NCBI RefSeq assembly: GCF_900106795.1
Contig: NZ_FNNS01000006.1
Span: forward strand, 114,617 to 178,616
From: Aequorivita viscosa
GTDB lineage: Bacteria; Bacteroidota; Bacteroidia; Flavobacteriales; Flavobacteriaceae
Reading direction: 5' to 3'
DNA length: 64,000 nucleotides
Translations under genes and position numbers: made by a program
In this document: piece after piece, positions 18,614-28,639 of the stretch
Position numbering within the stretch: position 1 is the first letter of the stretch
Layout: each line of letters starts with the position of its first letter
The notes under the pieces: generated by a model
The model's input: the letters and a program-made list of their open reading frames with translations, nothing else
Told to the model about the DNA's origin: nothing
Database searches by the model: none

Positions 18614-20182
18614 ATGAAATCGTATTTATTTCCTGCTCTAGCCATTGTCATTGCTATTTCAGGCCTTAATCAAAATCTTTTTGCTCAAGCTTTAAACGGC
18701 GCTCAAATTGATAGTTTAGTTCAGAAGTCGATGGAAACGTTTGATGTTCCAGGTATGGCGGTAGCGGTTTTGAAAGATGGTAAGATTTTTTATAAAAACA
18801 CCTACGGCGTTCGATCGTTAAAATCCGGAGCTAAAGTTGATGAAAACACCCTTTTTGGAGTGGCTTCAAACACCAAGGCGTTCACAACTGCTGCTCTCGG
18901 GCAACTTGTTGATAAAGGAAATCTAGACTGGGATACAAAGGTAACAGATATTATTCCAGAGTTTAAACTTTATGACGCATATGTAACAAGCCAATTTACG
19001 GTACGCGATTTAATTACTCACAGAAGTGGTTTAGGGTTGGGAGCGGGTGACTTAATGGTGTTTCCTGCTTCAAACACAACTACTTTGGATGAAATGATTC
19101 ATAATTTACGGTACCTGAAACCTGTTTCGTCATTTCGTTCAAAATATGATTACGACAACTTACTTTATATTGTTGCCGGTGAAATCGTAGCACGGGTTTC
19201 GGGAAAAACGTATGATGATTATATTTCAGAAAACTTCTTTGTTCCGTTAGGGATGAATCGATCAAAACTATCCATTCCAGAAATAGAGGCGGATCCCAAT
19301 CGAATTGACGGACACGCTCCCGTAAACGGAAAACTTGAAACAACGGTTCTTACCTTTACACAGATAGCAACTCCTGCTGCGGGCATTTATGCTTCTATTA
19401 ACGACATGAGTAAATGGGTTCAAGCTATGTTGAATAATGGAAAATATGGGCCAAAACTTCAGGATAGTCTGTTTAGCAAAAAGGTGCATCGCGAAATGTG
19501 GACACCACAAACGCTTTTACGAAGAACGGGAGGTCCATACAACACACATTTTTCTGCTTACGGTTTGGGTTGGTTTTTAAGTGATGTAAGCGGTTATTTT
19601 CAAGCCACCCACACAGGAGGATTGCTAGGAATTGTAAGTCAGATAACGATAATCCCTGAATTGGAACTTGGAATTATCGTGCTTACCAACCAACAATCGG
19701 GCGCGGCTTTTAGTGCTATAACCAATTCAATAAAAGATGCTTATTTCGGTATTGAAGGAGAAGATAGAATTAAAGATTATAACGAAAGGCGATTAGCAGG
19801 TGAAGCAAAAGAAGATAGTATTAACAAAGCTGTGGAAATTGCAATTAAGAAGCAGTTAAAAAATAAAGCTCCTAAACCTAATCCAGCAAATTACATAGGA
19901 AAATACAAAGATTCTTGGTTCGGAAATGTTTCGATAACCGAAAAAAAAGATGTGTTACATTTTAGATCTGAAAAATCTTCAGACTTAACCGGAACAATGA
20001 CATTTTATAAGGGAACAACCTATGTGGTACGTTGGAACGATGTATCGTTAAAAGCAGATGCTTTTGTAACCTTTAGTCTAGATACGGAAGGAAAGGCAAA
20101 TGGTTTTACTATGAGTCCTATTTCGCCATTAACCGACTTTAGTTATAACTATCAAGATTTGGATTTTAAACGGATAGAGTAA
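18614..20182 (+). CDS. Class C beta-lactamase-like serine hydrolase with C-terminal DUF3471
   Basis: 522 aa. Signal peptide ending LFAQ (about 1-24). A beta-lactamase/penicillin-binding fold (about 30-370) carries the nucleophile motif SxxK in GVASNTKAFTT (about 83-93) and the YxN motif in KYDYDNLLY. HTGG stands at the KTG position (HTGGLLGIV). A C-terminal DUF3471-like beta domain (about 410-520) follows. Such enzymes act as peptidases or esterases on the envelope or on extracellular substrates rather than as resistance enzymes; this is inferred. It is monocistronic. Confidence 0.88.
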   Translation: MKSYLFPALAIVIAISGLNQNLFAQALNGAQIDSLVQKSMETFDVPGMAVAVLKDGKIFYKNTYGVRSLKSGAKVDENTLFGVASNTKAFTTAALGQLVDKGNLDWDTKVTDIIPEFKLYDAYVTSQFTVRDLITHRSGLGLGAGDLMVFPASNTTTLDEMIHNLRYLKPVSSFRSKYDYDNLLYIVAGEIVARVSGKTYDDYISENFFVPLGMNRSKLSIPEIEADPNRIDGHAPVNGKLETTVLTFTQIATPAAGIYASINDMSKWVQAMLNNGKYGPKLQDSLFSKKVHREMWTPQTLLRRTGGPYNTHFSAYGLGWFLSDVSGYFQATHTGGLLGIVSQITIIPELELGIIVLTNQQSGAAFSAITNSIKDAYFGIEGEDRIKDYNERRLAGEAKEDSINKAVEIAIKKQLKNKAPKPNPANYIGKYKDSWFGNVSITEKKDVLHFRSEKSSDLTGTMTFYKGTTYVVRWNDVSLKADAFVTFSLDTEGKANGFTMSPISPLTDFSYNYQDLDFKRIE

Positions 20183-20279
20183 TTAATAGGTATAATTCGA
20201 CACCTAAAATTAGTTATTAATAACTCCGTTGTAAAATACTTCGATTTTTGGTAAGCAACCGACGCTAATTTAAAATAAG

Positions 20280-20780
20280 TTAATACTTGATTTCTAAAAT
20301 TTCGAGTTTTCTGGTTTCGTTTCCAAGTTTAAAGTCAATAACGTTGCCTACCTTATATCCAGTAATTGCCACAGCAATTGGTGCTACAAACGCAATTTTA
20401 TTCAACTTTAAGTCGGCTTCATCTACACCTACTATCTGAAAGGTATTAATTGCCTTATTTAAATGTGTGCGATAGGTAACGGTTGCTCCAAATCGGATTT
20501 CATCTTTGGGTTGTTGTTCAGGATCTAAAACGCGCGCTGCAGCAATACGCTCTTGCAGCAAATCTAGTTTGCCGTTTAGAACTGTCAATTCGCGTCGGCG
20601 TTCCGTTTCATTCGTGGTAGAAAGTTGGGCAATTTCATTTTCCAACGCTTCCAATTCATTTTTTAGTTGCTTTAACCCTATAGGTGTTACATAATTAATA
20701 ACACCGTCTGGCAAAGCAGCTCTTGGGGGAATAATTGGTGGTTCTTCTTGGTCACCTTCTCTAACAAAGCCTCTACTCAT
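20280..20780 (-). CDS. GreA/GreB-family transcription elongation factor
   Basis: 166 aa. The N-terminal part (about 28-90) forms the antiparallel coiled coil (LKQLKNELEALENEIAQL to LLQERIAAARVLDP) that enters the RNA polymerase secondary channel. The C-terminal part (about 95-166) is the FKBP-like domain (RFGATVTYRT to VIDFKLGN). An extra 27-residue Pro-rich head (EEPPIIPPRAALPDG) suits GreB-like members. It rescues stalled polymerase by stimulating transcript cleavage. Confidence 0.88.
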   Translation of the reverse strand: MSRGFVREGDQEEPPIIPPRAALPDGVINYVTPIGLKQLKNELEALENEIAQLSTTNETERRRELTVLNGKLDLLQERIAAARVLDPEQQPKDEIRFGATVTYRTHLNKAINTFQIVGVDEADLKLNKIAFVAPIAVAITGYKVGNVIDFKLGNETRKLEILEIKY

Positions 20781-20873
20781 TTTTTATAAAAAATTTAGAA
20801 CAGAAAGATACCCAATTTGAAAGGATTTTTGAAAGAATTGAAATCCTAATCCTTATTATATGTTATAATAAAC

Positions 20874-21086
20874 TTATTCTTCCTCATTTTTCTTTTTCTT
20901 CTGATCAGATTTAATATCACTAAATTTTTCAGAAGCATTCTCGTTTGGACTATCTTTTTTATCCTCTTTCATTTTTCCATCACGTTGTTCGCGATATTCT
21001 CGCTCCTGTTGGGCATTATGTTTTTGTGCATCTTCAGGACGTTGCTGAGAATTAACTTTGCCGCTTGTTTTCTTTTCAGGTTGCAT
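20874..21086 (-). CDS. Small highly charged protein, unknown function
   Basis: 70 aa, almost entirely Lys, Glu, Gln, Asp, Ser and Asn, with no hydrophobic core. It is predicted disordered. It begins MQPEKKTSGKVNSQQ and ends KKKKNEEE. The start ATG and an AT-rich upstream region fit a real gene. Similar disordered proteins are common in flavobacteria and lack names. Confidence 0.6.
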   Translation of the reverse strand: MQPEKKTSGKVNSQQRPEDAQKHNAQQEREYREQRDGKMKEDKKDSPNENASEKFSDIKSDQKKKKNEEE

Positions 21087-21251
21087 AATTTACTTTATTG
21101 TTGTTCCATAAAGATACAATAGACTAATCTAAAACCTTTTGTTATAACAAAATCTTGGCATTTTATTTTACAAAATTAACTACTACGCTACTCGTCTAAA
21201 CAAGAATGACTTGAAAAGGGAATTATACCTTTAAAAATGGAAGTTTTCAAT

Positions 21252-21259
21252 TAATTTTG
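21252..21259 (+). promoter_or_regulatory. Candidate -7 box for the GNAT gene
   Basis: TAATTTTG matches TAnnTTTG and ends only 4 bp before the ATG, which would give a nearly leaderless transcript. No TTG is present at the normal distance. Confidence 0.25.
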
Positions 21260-21263
21260 CACT

Positions 21264-21842
21264 ATGGAAAAATTTTTAAACCCCGAAATCAGACAAGCTT
21301 ATCCGAATGATTATGGACAAGTTGCGCCACTAATAGTACAAGCTATGGAAGATTTGGCGTGTACTTTTGTGAATACTAAGAATGTAAAAGAGACGTATCC
21401 GTTATTTGAACATTTTTTTCAGCAACCCACAAATCAATACAGCTATGAAAACACTTTGGTTTATGAAGAAAATGGTGAAATAGCAGGCTCTATCGTTGCT
21501 TATGATGGTGGTTTATTACCTGTATACCGTGAACCTTTTTTAAAGTACATAGCCGAACATTACGATGTAAAAGATTTGATAATTGAAAATGAAACACTAG
21601 AAGGAGAGCTTTACATTGACACTATTAGCGTGTATGCGGCACATCAGGGAAAAGGTATTGGCAAGAAACTCTTAGCCGCAATTCAGGCTAAAGCAAAATA
21701 TGAAGGGCACGAAAAAATTGGATTACTAGTAGACTTAAACAACCCAAACGCCAAAAAATTATATTTAAGCCTAGGCTATAAAGCAATTGGCTCTAAACAA
21801 TTAGGAGACGGGATTTACGAACATTTGCAGCTATCTTTATAG
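21264..21842 (+). CDS. GNAT family N-acetyltransferase
   Basis: 192 aa. The acetyl-CoA binding loop is HQGKGIGKKLLAAIQ (about 131-145, the Q/RxxGxG/A motif), preceded by the beta-4 strand LYIDTISVYAAH and followed by NPNAKKLYLSLGYKAIG. The substrate is unknown. It is a single gene convergent with recO. Confidence 0.87.
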   Translation: MEKFLNPEIRQAYPNDYGQVAPLIVQAMEDLACTFVNTKNVKETYPLFEHFFQQPTNQYSYENTLVYEENGEIAGSIVAYDGGLLPVYREPFLKYIAEHYDVKDLIIENETLEGELYIDTISVYAAHQGKGIGKKLLAAIQAKAKYEGHEKIGLLVDLNNPNAKKLYLSLGYKAIGSKQLGDGIYEHLQLSL

Positions 21843-21892
21843 TGTTCTGAAAAAGTCGTTTTCTCAATCTTTTTTCTATTAACTAAAGGAAA

Positions 21893-22612
21893 TTATACGA
21901 AGAGCTGATTTATAATCGAAAGCGATTTAGGTCTTTGATAACCTTGAACGTGAAGCTTAAAATAAGTTAGTAAAAGCTCTAACAAGTTTGCCCTTGAAGT
22001 TTTGGATAGTTTTATTGAGCTGATATCGTCGACACTAATATTAAAAAAATGTTTAAAGTTTTCAACTGTTTCGCCTTCTAGACAGTACTCACTCGTTTTG
22101 GTTTCTTGAAAATTACCTTCTAAAATATTGAAGTAATCATGTTTCATATTAGAGGCATCTGGATAGAATCCTATAAAATGGCTTAATCTAAGTAAAAAAT
22201 AAATATGAAAATTTCCCACACCTTCATGTTCATCGAGCCATTGAAGAGATTCCTCTAAAAACATATACAGTATAGGGTTTGGCTCTTCTTCTCGAAGACA
22301 GTTTTTAAGCATTTCTGCCAAAAACAACACCAAGCTAGATTTTACAATATTAGTGTGTAAACTCGAGTACGGAAGCAACACTTTAGCTTCACGAATATAT
22401 TCAAGAGTTCCTTTATCTTTATTGGTAGCAACAATATCTAGCTGCGTTAATGGTTGGAAATAAGATGTCTTTAAGTTAGATTTCTTAGACTTGAGAATAT
22501 TCCGTAGCAGGTATGTTTTTATACCTACATCTTGCGTAAAGCAACAAACAATAAGATCGGCTTCTGAATATTTAATAGCAGAAAAAACGATTGCCTTTGT
22601 CTTAACAATCAT
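21893..22612 (-). CDS. recO: DNA repair protein RecO
   Basis: 239 aa. The N-terminal OB fold (about 1-80, VKTKAIVFSAIKYSEADLIVCCFTQD) and the helical C-terminal part match RecO, which loads RecA onto SSB-coated DNA together with RecR. The start ATG shares its A with the TAA stop of porZ (TAATG), so the pair is translationally coupled. recA and ssb are elsewhere in the window. Confidence 0.92.
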   Translation of the reverse strand: MIVKTKAIVFSAIKYSEADLIVCCFTQDVGIKTYLLRNILKSKKSNLKTSYFQPLTQLDIVATNKDKGTLEYIREAKVLLPYSSLHTNIVKSSLVLFLAEMLKNCLREEEPNPILYMFLEESLQWLDEHEGVGNFHIYFLLRLSHFIGFYPDASNMKHDYFNILEGNFQETKTSEYCLEGETVENFKHFFNISVDDISSIKLSKTSRANLLELLLTYFKLHVQGYQRPKSLSIINQLFV

Positions 22613-24909
22613 TATCGAATAATCATTATTTTTGACACTTTGGTTTCGGCATAGTCTTCAGTTGTAACCAACACGAGATACACACCCGAGCGAACTTTAT
22701 ATTTTCCAAAGGCGGTTGTATCCCAAAGAACACTTCCACCACTAGAAATAGTTTCAAAAACGAGATTCCCTGTAATGTCTGTGATTTTAACATTGGCTTG
22801 AGCTGTTAAGCCATCGATTGTTACATTACCTTCGAACCCAGGTCGCACCGGATTTGGAAAAGCATGCAGTTTATCGAGATTTTCACGAGGTGCTGTTGCT
22901 GTTCCTTTGTAGGCAACAAGCCCTTGTGTAGTTGCAAAATAAACAACCCCAGTAAATGGATCTATTGCAATATCCTGAACGTTATTTGTAGGTAGTGGAG
23001 AATTATCTTTAGTAAACCTCAACAAAGTTTCCTGGCCATCTGCCGATAGATAGAAGACTCCAGAACTGGCTGTTGAAATCCATTTATTATTAGAACCATC
23101 TACTTCAATATCTGTGATAGATTGTTGGTATAACAACTCCTGAGGCACTCCATCTTCAAGAATAATTATAGCTTGAGATTCGGGACGTGTACCTTCCTGA
23201 AAAAAGCTACCTGGACTATATACCACTCTTAAACCGCGCAATGTTCCAATCCACAATCGATTTTGCGCATCAATTGCAAGAGCTCTAACATTGGCAGAAG
23301 GTAGATTTCCATTTCCAGCATTTTCGCCAATTTTATTTATTGCGCCTGAGTTTGGATTATAGCCAATCACTCCATTAAAATAGGAACCAAAAAACACAAA
23401 GTTTTCACGACTAATAGCAAGTTTTGTTAGCGCCAATTCGGAGCTAGGATTCATAAAGTTGGACAAGTCAACTTTACGAAACTGTCCTTCGGGAGACAAT
23501 TTAATTAGTCCTTTATCAATTTTGCTCTGTACAAACCACAGATTGCCTTCTTTATCAAATTCTGATCCATATAAACGAATTCCGGCATCACCACTTCCCG
23601 CTCGAGCTCTATCTAATGGGCTATTGGTGTCGTCATATAAAGTTACGGGTTCATCATCTACTATTTTTATTAAACCATTCTGAAATGAACTCATAAAAAC
23701 CTCCTTGGAATTAGCTGGGTTAATTGTAACCTCCATTAAATCGGTCGGCTCTCCATTTACAGCAGTACTCAGTTGTTCATAAGAAATATTATTCCAGGTA
23801 GTATCTTTTAAATGGCTAACACCAAATCGTGAAAGCGGATATGGGTTGAAGTTGACGGTAGTTTCACCAAAACTCACCCATAATTCGCCCGCTACAGCAT
23901 CCAAAGAAAAGGGTCTATTTCGTATCGGGCCATTGGGCAAAACTTGGGTAGGCTGATTACTTTGAAAAGGAACTACTAAAAGTCCATCTTCTTCTGTACC
24001 TAAATATAAATTAGAGTTGAATGCGTATCCTGTATTTAAGGCAAGGTCAAACCCTTGCACATTTCTCACTTCGGCTTCCGATAAAAACCCGGGAGAATAT
24101 GCCTGTACTGAGTTGTTTGTGGTAATAGTTAGTAAGTCATTCGAAGATTTAAAACTTAAAATAGTACTTGAAAAATTTTGCACAATAGTTGCGCTGCCAC
24201 TTGGAGTAAATCTTAACACGGAATTAGAAAGGTTAGAAGCATACAGTTCGCCGCCAAGACTTTCCAATGCCCTGAAACCTCCATTCATTACAGTTGTCCA
24301 ATTTTGGAAGTCGATAAGATTATCATCTGCTACTAAAGCTCGTCGCATACCGTTTGCTTCGCTAGCCGCAAAAATATATGGTTCTTGAATTGTAGTTTGA
24401 ATTATATTTATTTGACTGCCACCATCTCCAATAAAAAAAGTGTCTCCAAATTCGAGACGATTGAGGTTAAACATTGAAATTCCATATTTTGTAGCAATAT
24501 ATAGGTTACCGTTATATTCGTTAAAGTTATTTATTCGTTTTTTATCTGGTGCAATTGTTTGTTTTTCCTTTATATCTACAACTTTAAACACATTGGTTTC
24601 ACCTTCCTTAACAATATCGATGAGTCCATTTTCGTAACCTATAACTAAAATATTAAAGTCTTCGCTGTAATGAATTGCTGTTATGAATTCTCCTGAAAGC
24701 CCGTCAATAGTTGAAAGTGTTTGAATGTTTTTAGAAGAAAGATCGTATGTAAACACGGCATTTTCGGAGGCAACAAAAATTTTATTATCACCTTCCGAAA
24801 TGTCTTTTATTGAAACATAAGAAAAATGTCCTGTCCATCTGTCTTGGTAATTTTGAGCAACAAGTAAGGTGGGTAAAACAAAAAACAGAAAAGCGACCAG
24901 TCGCGTCAT
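22612..24909 (-). CDS. porZ: Type IX secretion system protein PorZ
   Basis: 765 aa from the ATG at 24909; the longer start at 24933 precedes a normal signal peptide and is rejected. A signal peptide (TRLVAFLFFVLPTLLVAQ) is followed by two beta-propeller regions with repeated two-component-regulator-propeller blades (for example NRLWIGTLRGLRVVY, NKWISTASSGVFYLS). A C-terminal domain of type IX sorting type follows (FPNPVRPGFEGNVTIDGL to SGVYLVLV and VSKIMIIR). In Porphyromonas gingivalis PorZ works with the sortase PorU on the cell surface and binds anionic LPS. It overlaps recO by one base. Confidence 0.88.
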   Translation of the reverse strand: MTRLVAFLFFVLPTLLVAQNYQDRWTGHFSYVSIKDISEGDNKIFVASENAVFTYDLSSKNIQTLSTIDGLSGEFITAIHYSEDFNILVIGYENGLIDIVKEGETNVFKVVDIKEKQTIAPDKKRINNFNEYNGNLYIATKYGISMFNLNRLEFGDTFFIGDGGSQINIIQTTIQEPYIFAASEANGMRRALVADDNLIDFQNWTTVMNGGFRALESLGGELYASNLSNSVLRFTPSGSATIVQNFSSTILSFKSSNDLLTITTNNSVQAYSPGFLSEAEVRNVQGFDLALNTGYAFNSNLYLGTEEDGLLVVPFQSNQPTQVLPNGPIRNRPFSLDAVAGELWVSFGETTVNFNPYPLSRFGVSHLKDTTWNNISYEQLSTAVNGEPTDLMEVTINPANSKEVFMSSFQNGLIKIVDDEPVTLYDDTNSPLDRARAGSGDAGIRLYGSEFDKEGNLWFVQSKIDKGLIKLSPEGQFRKVDLSNFMNPSSELALTKLAISRENFVFFGSYFNGVIGYNPNSGAINKIGENAGNGNLPSANVRALAIDAQNRLWIGTLRGLRVVYSPGSFFQEGTRPESQAIIILEDGVPQELLYQQSITDIEVDGSNNKWISTASSGVFYLSADGQETLLRFTKDNSPLPTNNVQDIAIDPFTGVVYFATTQGLVAYKGTATAPRENLDKLHAFPNPVRPGFEGNVTIDGLTAQANVKITDITGNLVFETISSGGSVLWDTTAFGKYKVRSGVYLVLVTTEDYAETKVSKIMIIR

Positions 24910-25322
24910 AGAAGTAATTTTGATTAATAACACGCTAAAATAGTATTTATTGCGGGATATGACAGGAAAAATTTTATCTGAAATCTATTGAGAAACGTAT
25001 AAATTATATTATATTGCTCGAATACCTAATTGAGCACATCCCCAAAACATTATCATTACAATTTCATTTGTGATAGTAACAATACGTCTTTTTTATATTA
25101 AACGTAGCGTTATAACTATTACAAAATATCTTTATCCTATTTTACTAATAGTATGACTTAAATAAAAGTTGATTACAATAAAGTAAAAATATGGCTGAAA
25201 AATTTAAAAATACAAGTAAATAATCACTATTTGCTGAATACTTAACAAAATCAAGAATTTTATTTCAGTGTTAATTATGTTTTTATATATTTGTACTGTC
25301 GGAAATTAAACCTACTTACCAA
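24910..25322. other. Intergenic region between divergent porZ and the beta-barrel gene
   Basis: 413 bp, strongly AT-rich, with no ORF of note. A TATATTTG box (25286-25293) faces the downstream gene. No RNA gene or repeat was recognised. Confidence 0.5.
25286..25293 (+). promoter_or_regulatory. Candidate -7 box
   Basis: TATATTTG matches TAnnTTTG, 29 bp before the ATG of the beta-barrel gene. No TTG was found at the usual distance upstream. Confidence 0.4.
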
Positions 25323-26108
25323 ATGAATATCAAATTATTTATAATAGCTTCACTCTTATTTGTTTTTGTAGGACAAGAAGCATACAGCCAATATGGCGTT
25401 TCTAATGAATTGGGTGTATTCGTAGGTCCCGTTTTATTTAGATCCGATTATGGACAACGAAAAGATTCAGAAACCAACATGAAGAACTCTGGTTTTGCAT
25501 TTGGAGTTGCCCACTACCTCAACTTTGCATATCAAGCACCTAGTTTTTTCAATGAGCATTTTAAAATAAAAACAGAACTAGACTATATTACAGCTAGTTT
25601 TGAACATTACGGAGAATGGGTTGCTGACGATAAACAATCTATTGGAGCAGATCAGCTTCGGGCTATGTCCGGATCAACCACTGTTATTGAAATAGGATCG
25701 ATGCTTGAATATTATCCATTAAGCATCATAGATTTTGAATATCAAAATTACAAGCTCGCACCTTATATTGGACTTGGAGTACATTGGGTTAACTTTTCGC
25801 CAAAAGCTGAAACTTCTTATGGCACTAAAGATATTCGTGATCCAAATAACTATCCGGATAAATATAGAAATGCTTTTCAAACAGAATCGGGTTCTACTTG
25901 GGCTTTGGTAGGGAGTCTAGGTGTACGGTATAAACTCACAAAAACGAGTGATTTAGTGCTTGATTCACGATGGAGCATGTATGCTAGTGATTATGTTGAC
26001 GGTTTAAATCCAAGTTTAAAAAACAATGGATCTACTCCCGTACCTGAGAACAAGGCTAATGACTGGGTATGGTGGTTAAACTTTGGATACGTATTTTATT
26101 TAGATTAA
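25323..26108 (+). CDS. Outer-membrane beta-barrel protein (THC0290_0291-like)
   Basis: 261 aa. The signal peptide ends AYSQ (about 1-22). The mature part starts YGVSNELGVFVGPVLFRSDYG and is a series of amphipathic strands ending in NFGYVFYLD. It fits a flavobacterial family of about 260 aa sometimes misnamed glutamate dehydrogenase; that family name is recalled, not searched. The barrel assignment rests on strand pattern and terminal aromatic residue. It is followed by a strong terminator. Confidence 0.75.
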   Translation: MNIKLFIIASLLFVFVGQEAYSQYGVSNELGVFVGPVLFRSDYGQRKDSETNMKNSGFAFGVAHYLNFAYQAPSFFNEHFKIKTELDYITASFEHYGEWVADDKQSIGADQLRAMSGSTTVIEIGSMLEYYPLSIIDFEYQNYKLAPYIGLGVHWVNFSPKAETSYGTKDIRDPNNYPDKYRNAFQTESGSTWALVGSLGVRYKLTKTSDLVLDSRWSMYASDYVDGLNPSLKNNGSTPVPENKANDWVWWLNFGYVFYLD

Positions 26109-26148
26109 GACTTAAGATATTTGAAGTCACGCTTCAAACTATAAATTT

Positions 26149-26181
26149 AACTCATAGCACATTTGTTCTATGAGTTTTTTT
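26149..26181 (+). terminator. Rho-independent terminator
   Basis: AACTCATAG (26149-26157) pairs perfectly with CTATGAGTT (26168-26176), followed by T's. It serves the beta-barrel gene. Confidence 0.85.
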
Positions 26182-26202
26182 ATTTCAAAAAAAATAATAT
26201 TA

Positions 26203-27345
26203 CTATCCAATTGCCTGTTTCAAATCTTCAATAAGATCTTCTACATCCTCGATTCCAACACTTAATCGAATTAATGAATCAACAATTCCTATTTTATCGC
26301 GCTCATCTTTTGAGATACTCGCATGAGTCATACTAGCAGGATGACCCGCAAGACTTTCTACTCCGCCAAGGCTTTCTGCCAACGTAAATACCTTTAAACT
26401 TTCTACTATTCTAATAGCACGTTCAAAACTATTTCCTTTGGTTTCAAACGAAATCATTCCTCCAAAATCCTTCATTTGTTCCCTTGCTATATTATGATTT
26501 GGATGATTTTCAAACCCAGGCCAGTAAACTCTTTCGATTTTTTGATGTTGCGCTAAGTATTCAGCCACCGTCCTACCATTTTCACAATGCCGCTGCATTC
26601 TAACGTGAAGTGTTTTCAACCCACGTAAAACAAGAAAGCTATCCTGAGGCCCACAAACAGCACCACTAGCTTTTTGAACAAAATAGAGTTTATTAGCAAG
26701 TTCGCTATCCTTTACAATTAAGGCCCCCAACAAAACATCACTATGCCCACCAAGATATTTTGTTGCGCTGTGCATCACTATATCCGCTCCTAAATCTAAT
26801 GGTTGCTGAAGGTATGGTGTGGTAAACGTATTATCCACTCCCAGAAGAACATTGTGCTTTTTAGCAATCGTAGCGACAGCTTTTATGTCTATGATTTTCA
26901 TCATAGGATTGGTTGGTGTTTCCACCCAAATAAGCTTGGTATTACTGTTGATATACTCTTCTATCTTATTCGTATTTTCCATGTTGACGAAATGAAACTT
27001 AATACCAAAACCTTCAAAAATTTTTGTAAATAATCGGTAAGTCCCGCCATATAGATCATTGGTCGAAATTACCTCATCGCCTGCTTTCAACAATTTTAAA
27101 ACTGCATCTATTGCGGCTAGACCACTTCCGAAAGCGATACCAAACTCACCATTTTCGATACTTGCTAAAGCACTTTCTAAGGCAGAACGCGTTGGATTTC
27201 CGCTTCGGGAATATTCAAACCCTTTATGACCACCAGGAGTTGTTTGCGCGTAGGTCGATGTTTGATAAATTGGTGGCATAACCGAACCATAGGCTGGGTC
27301 TATATTTTGCTGTCCTCCGTGTATTGTTTTCGTGTTGAATTTCAT
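26203..27345 (-). CDS. metB: Cystathionine gamma-synthase (PLP enzyme)
   Basis: 380 aa from the ATG at 27345; the longer start at 27384 adds 13 unlikely residues. It makes cystathionine from an O-acyl-homoserine and cysteine in methionine synthesis. The Cys/Met-metabolism PLP fold is plain: YGSVMPPIYQTSTYAQ and YSRSGNPTRSALE near the N-terminus, the PLP lysine in HSATKYLGGHSD, and SLGGVESLAGHPASMTH and RLSVGIEDVEDLI near the end. Cystathionine gamma-lyase activity cannot be excluded from sequence alone. Confidence 0.9.
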   Translation of the reverse strand: MKFNTKTIHGGQQNIDPAYGSVMPPIYQTSTYAQTTPGGHKGFEYSRSGNPTRSALESALASIENGEFGIAFGSGLAAIDAVLKLLKAGDEVISTNDLYGGTYRLFTKIFEGFGIKFHFVNMENTNKIEEYINSNTKLIWVETPTNPMMKIIDIKAVATIAKKHNVLLGVDNTFTTPYLQQPLDLGADIVMHSATKYLGGHSDVLLGALIVKDSELANKLYFVQKASGAVCGPQDSFLVLRGLKTLHVRMQRHCENGRTVAEYLAQHQKIERVYWPGFENHPNHNIAREQMKDFGGMISFETKGNSFERAIRIVESLKVFTLAESLGGVESLAGHPASMTHASISKDERDKIGIVDSLIRLSVGIEDVEDLIEDLKQAIG

Positions 27346-27493
27346 ATGTTTTTCCTTAATTTTAGCACAATAACTGCTATTCATTACTATTTAATATAAC
27401 CTTCACAATAGCTGACCTCAAAGTTATTACTTTTGAATAAGCAAATTACATCAGTTTCAGTTGTGGTTTCTAATCATCAATTCCCGCTATCGT

Positions 27494-28252
27494 ATGTATA
27501 CCAAAATAATCACTTTAGTACTGCTTGGATTACTTTTAGCAGCCTGTAATCAAGAAAGAAATATTGAAATCGATTCAGAGAGTCTAACAGAAAATGATTT
27601 AGAAATTTGTCAAAACACTAAATGTCCAGAAATAACTATCAACTACTTGAGCGTACAGGGAGATGGCGTGGTTTCAAAAAAAATAAACAGTAAAATAAGA
27701 AACTTTATTATTTCATCGCTTGAAATAGGAGAAGATGAAAACGAAAGAGTAAATACGATTAATGAAGCTGCAACAAATTTTATTGAATCATACAACGATG
27801 ACAAGTCACGTTTCCCTGATATGGCTGCCGATTATTTTGCAGAAATATCAGTTACCGAGCTATATAATTCAGCAAGGCACATTTGTTTTGAAATGCGCCA
27901 ATACCTTTATACTGGTGGAGCGCATGGGTATGGAACCACTTCTTTCATCAATATTGATCCTAAAACCGGCAACCAACTAACCGATGACGATTTGTTTAAA
28001 AACAAAAAAGATTTTATTGCCTTCGCTGAACAAAAATTTAGAGAGCAACAAAAAATAGATGAAAATCAGTCTATTAATGCTTCAGGGTTTTGGTTTGAAG
28101 ACGACAACTTTTATCTTCCCGAAAGCGTTGGATTTACGCATGACACCCTTATCTTTGTTTATAATCAATACGACATTGCCAGTTATGCCGAGGGACCCAT
28201 TGAACTTAAAATAACACTCAACGAAGCCAGACGCTTTTTAAAGATTGATTAA
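27494..28252 (+). CDS. DUF4163/DUF3298 (RsiV-like) lipoprotein
   Basis: 252 aa from the ATG at 27494; the earlier start at 27461 would add 11 residues before the signal peptide. Lipobox LLLAACN. An N-terminal DUF4163-like part (about 35-110) is followed by a DUF3298 domain (about 120-250), with the signature YLYTGGAHGYGTTSFINID. Related domains occur in the anti-sigma factor RsiV and in deacetylase-linked proteins, but here there is no sigma gene next to it. Function unknown. Confidence 0.82.
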   Translation: MYTKIITLVLLGLLLAACNQERNIEIDSESLTENDLEICQNTKCPEITINYLSVQGDGVVSKKINSKIRNFIISSLEIGEDENERVNTINEAATNFIESYNDDKSRFPDMAADYFAEISVTELYNSARHICFEMRQYLYTGGAHGYGTTSFINIDPKTGNQLTDDDLFKNKKDFIAFAEQKFREQQKIDENQSINASGFWFEDDNFYLPESVGFTHDTLIFVYNQYDIASYAEGPIELKITLNEARRFLKID

Positions 28253-28282
28253 CTTCCTGTAAATTTTATTAAATCTGTTTCT

Positions 28283-28639
28283 ATGCAAAAAGTGTATTAT
28301 TTATCTACCTGCGACACCTGTAAAAGAGTAATGAATGAAGTTGAAATCCCTTCTTCTTACATAAAACAAGACATCAAAAAACAAGGAATTACAAAGGATG
28401 AGCTTAAGGAATTATCGACTCTAACTGGAGATTATGAAACACTTTTCAACAGAAGAGCAAAGCTTTATAAAGAGCGAAATTTGAAGGATAAGAATTTATC
28501 TGAAGAAGATTTTAGAAATTTAATTTTAGAACACTACACTTTTCTAAAACGTCCAGTTATTTTGAATAATAAAGACATTTTTATTGGAAGTGCTGCAAAA
28601 ACTGTTGCTGCCGCCAAAAAATCAATACATGGTAACTGA
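28283..28639 (+). CDS. ArsC/Spx-like thioredoxin-fold protein
   Basis: 118 aa. YLSTCDTCKRVMNE holds the CxxC that marks the ArsC/Spx/YffB group, followed by LKELSTLTGDYETLFNRR and FLKRPVIL, the family's conserved middle and cis-Pro region. It may be a glutathione- or thioredoxin-linked reductase, and arsenate as substrate is not established. Its TGA stop shares bases with the ATG of the next gene (TGATG), so the two are coupled. Confidence 0.8.
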   Translation: MQKVYYLSTCDTCKRVMNEVEIPSSYIKQDIKKQGITKDELKELSTLTGDYETLFNRRAKLYKERNLKDKNLSEEDFRNLILEHYTFLKRPVILNNKDIFIGSAAKTVAAAKKSIHGN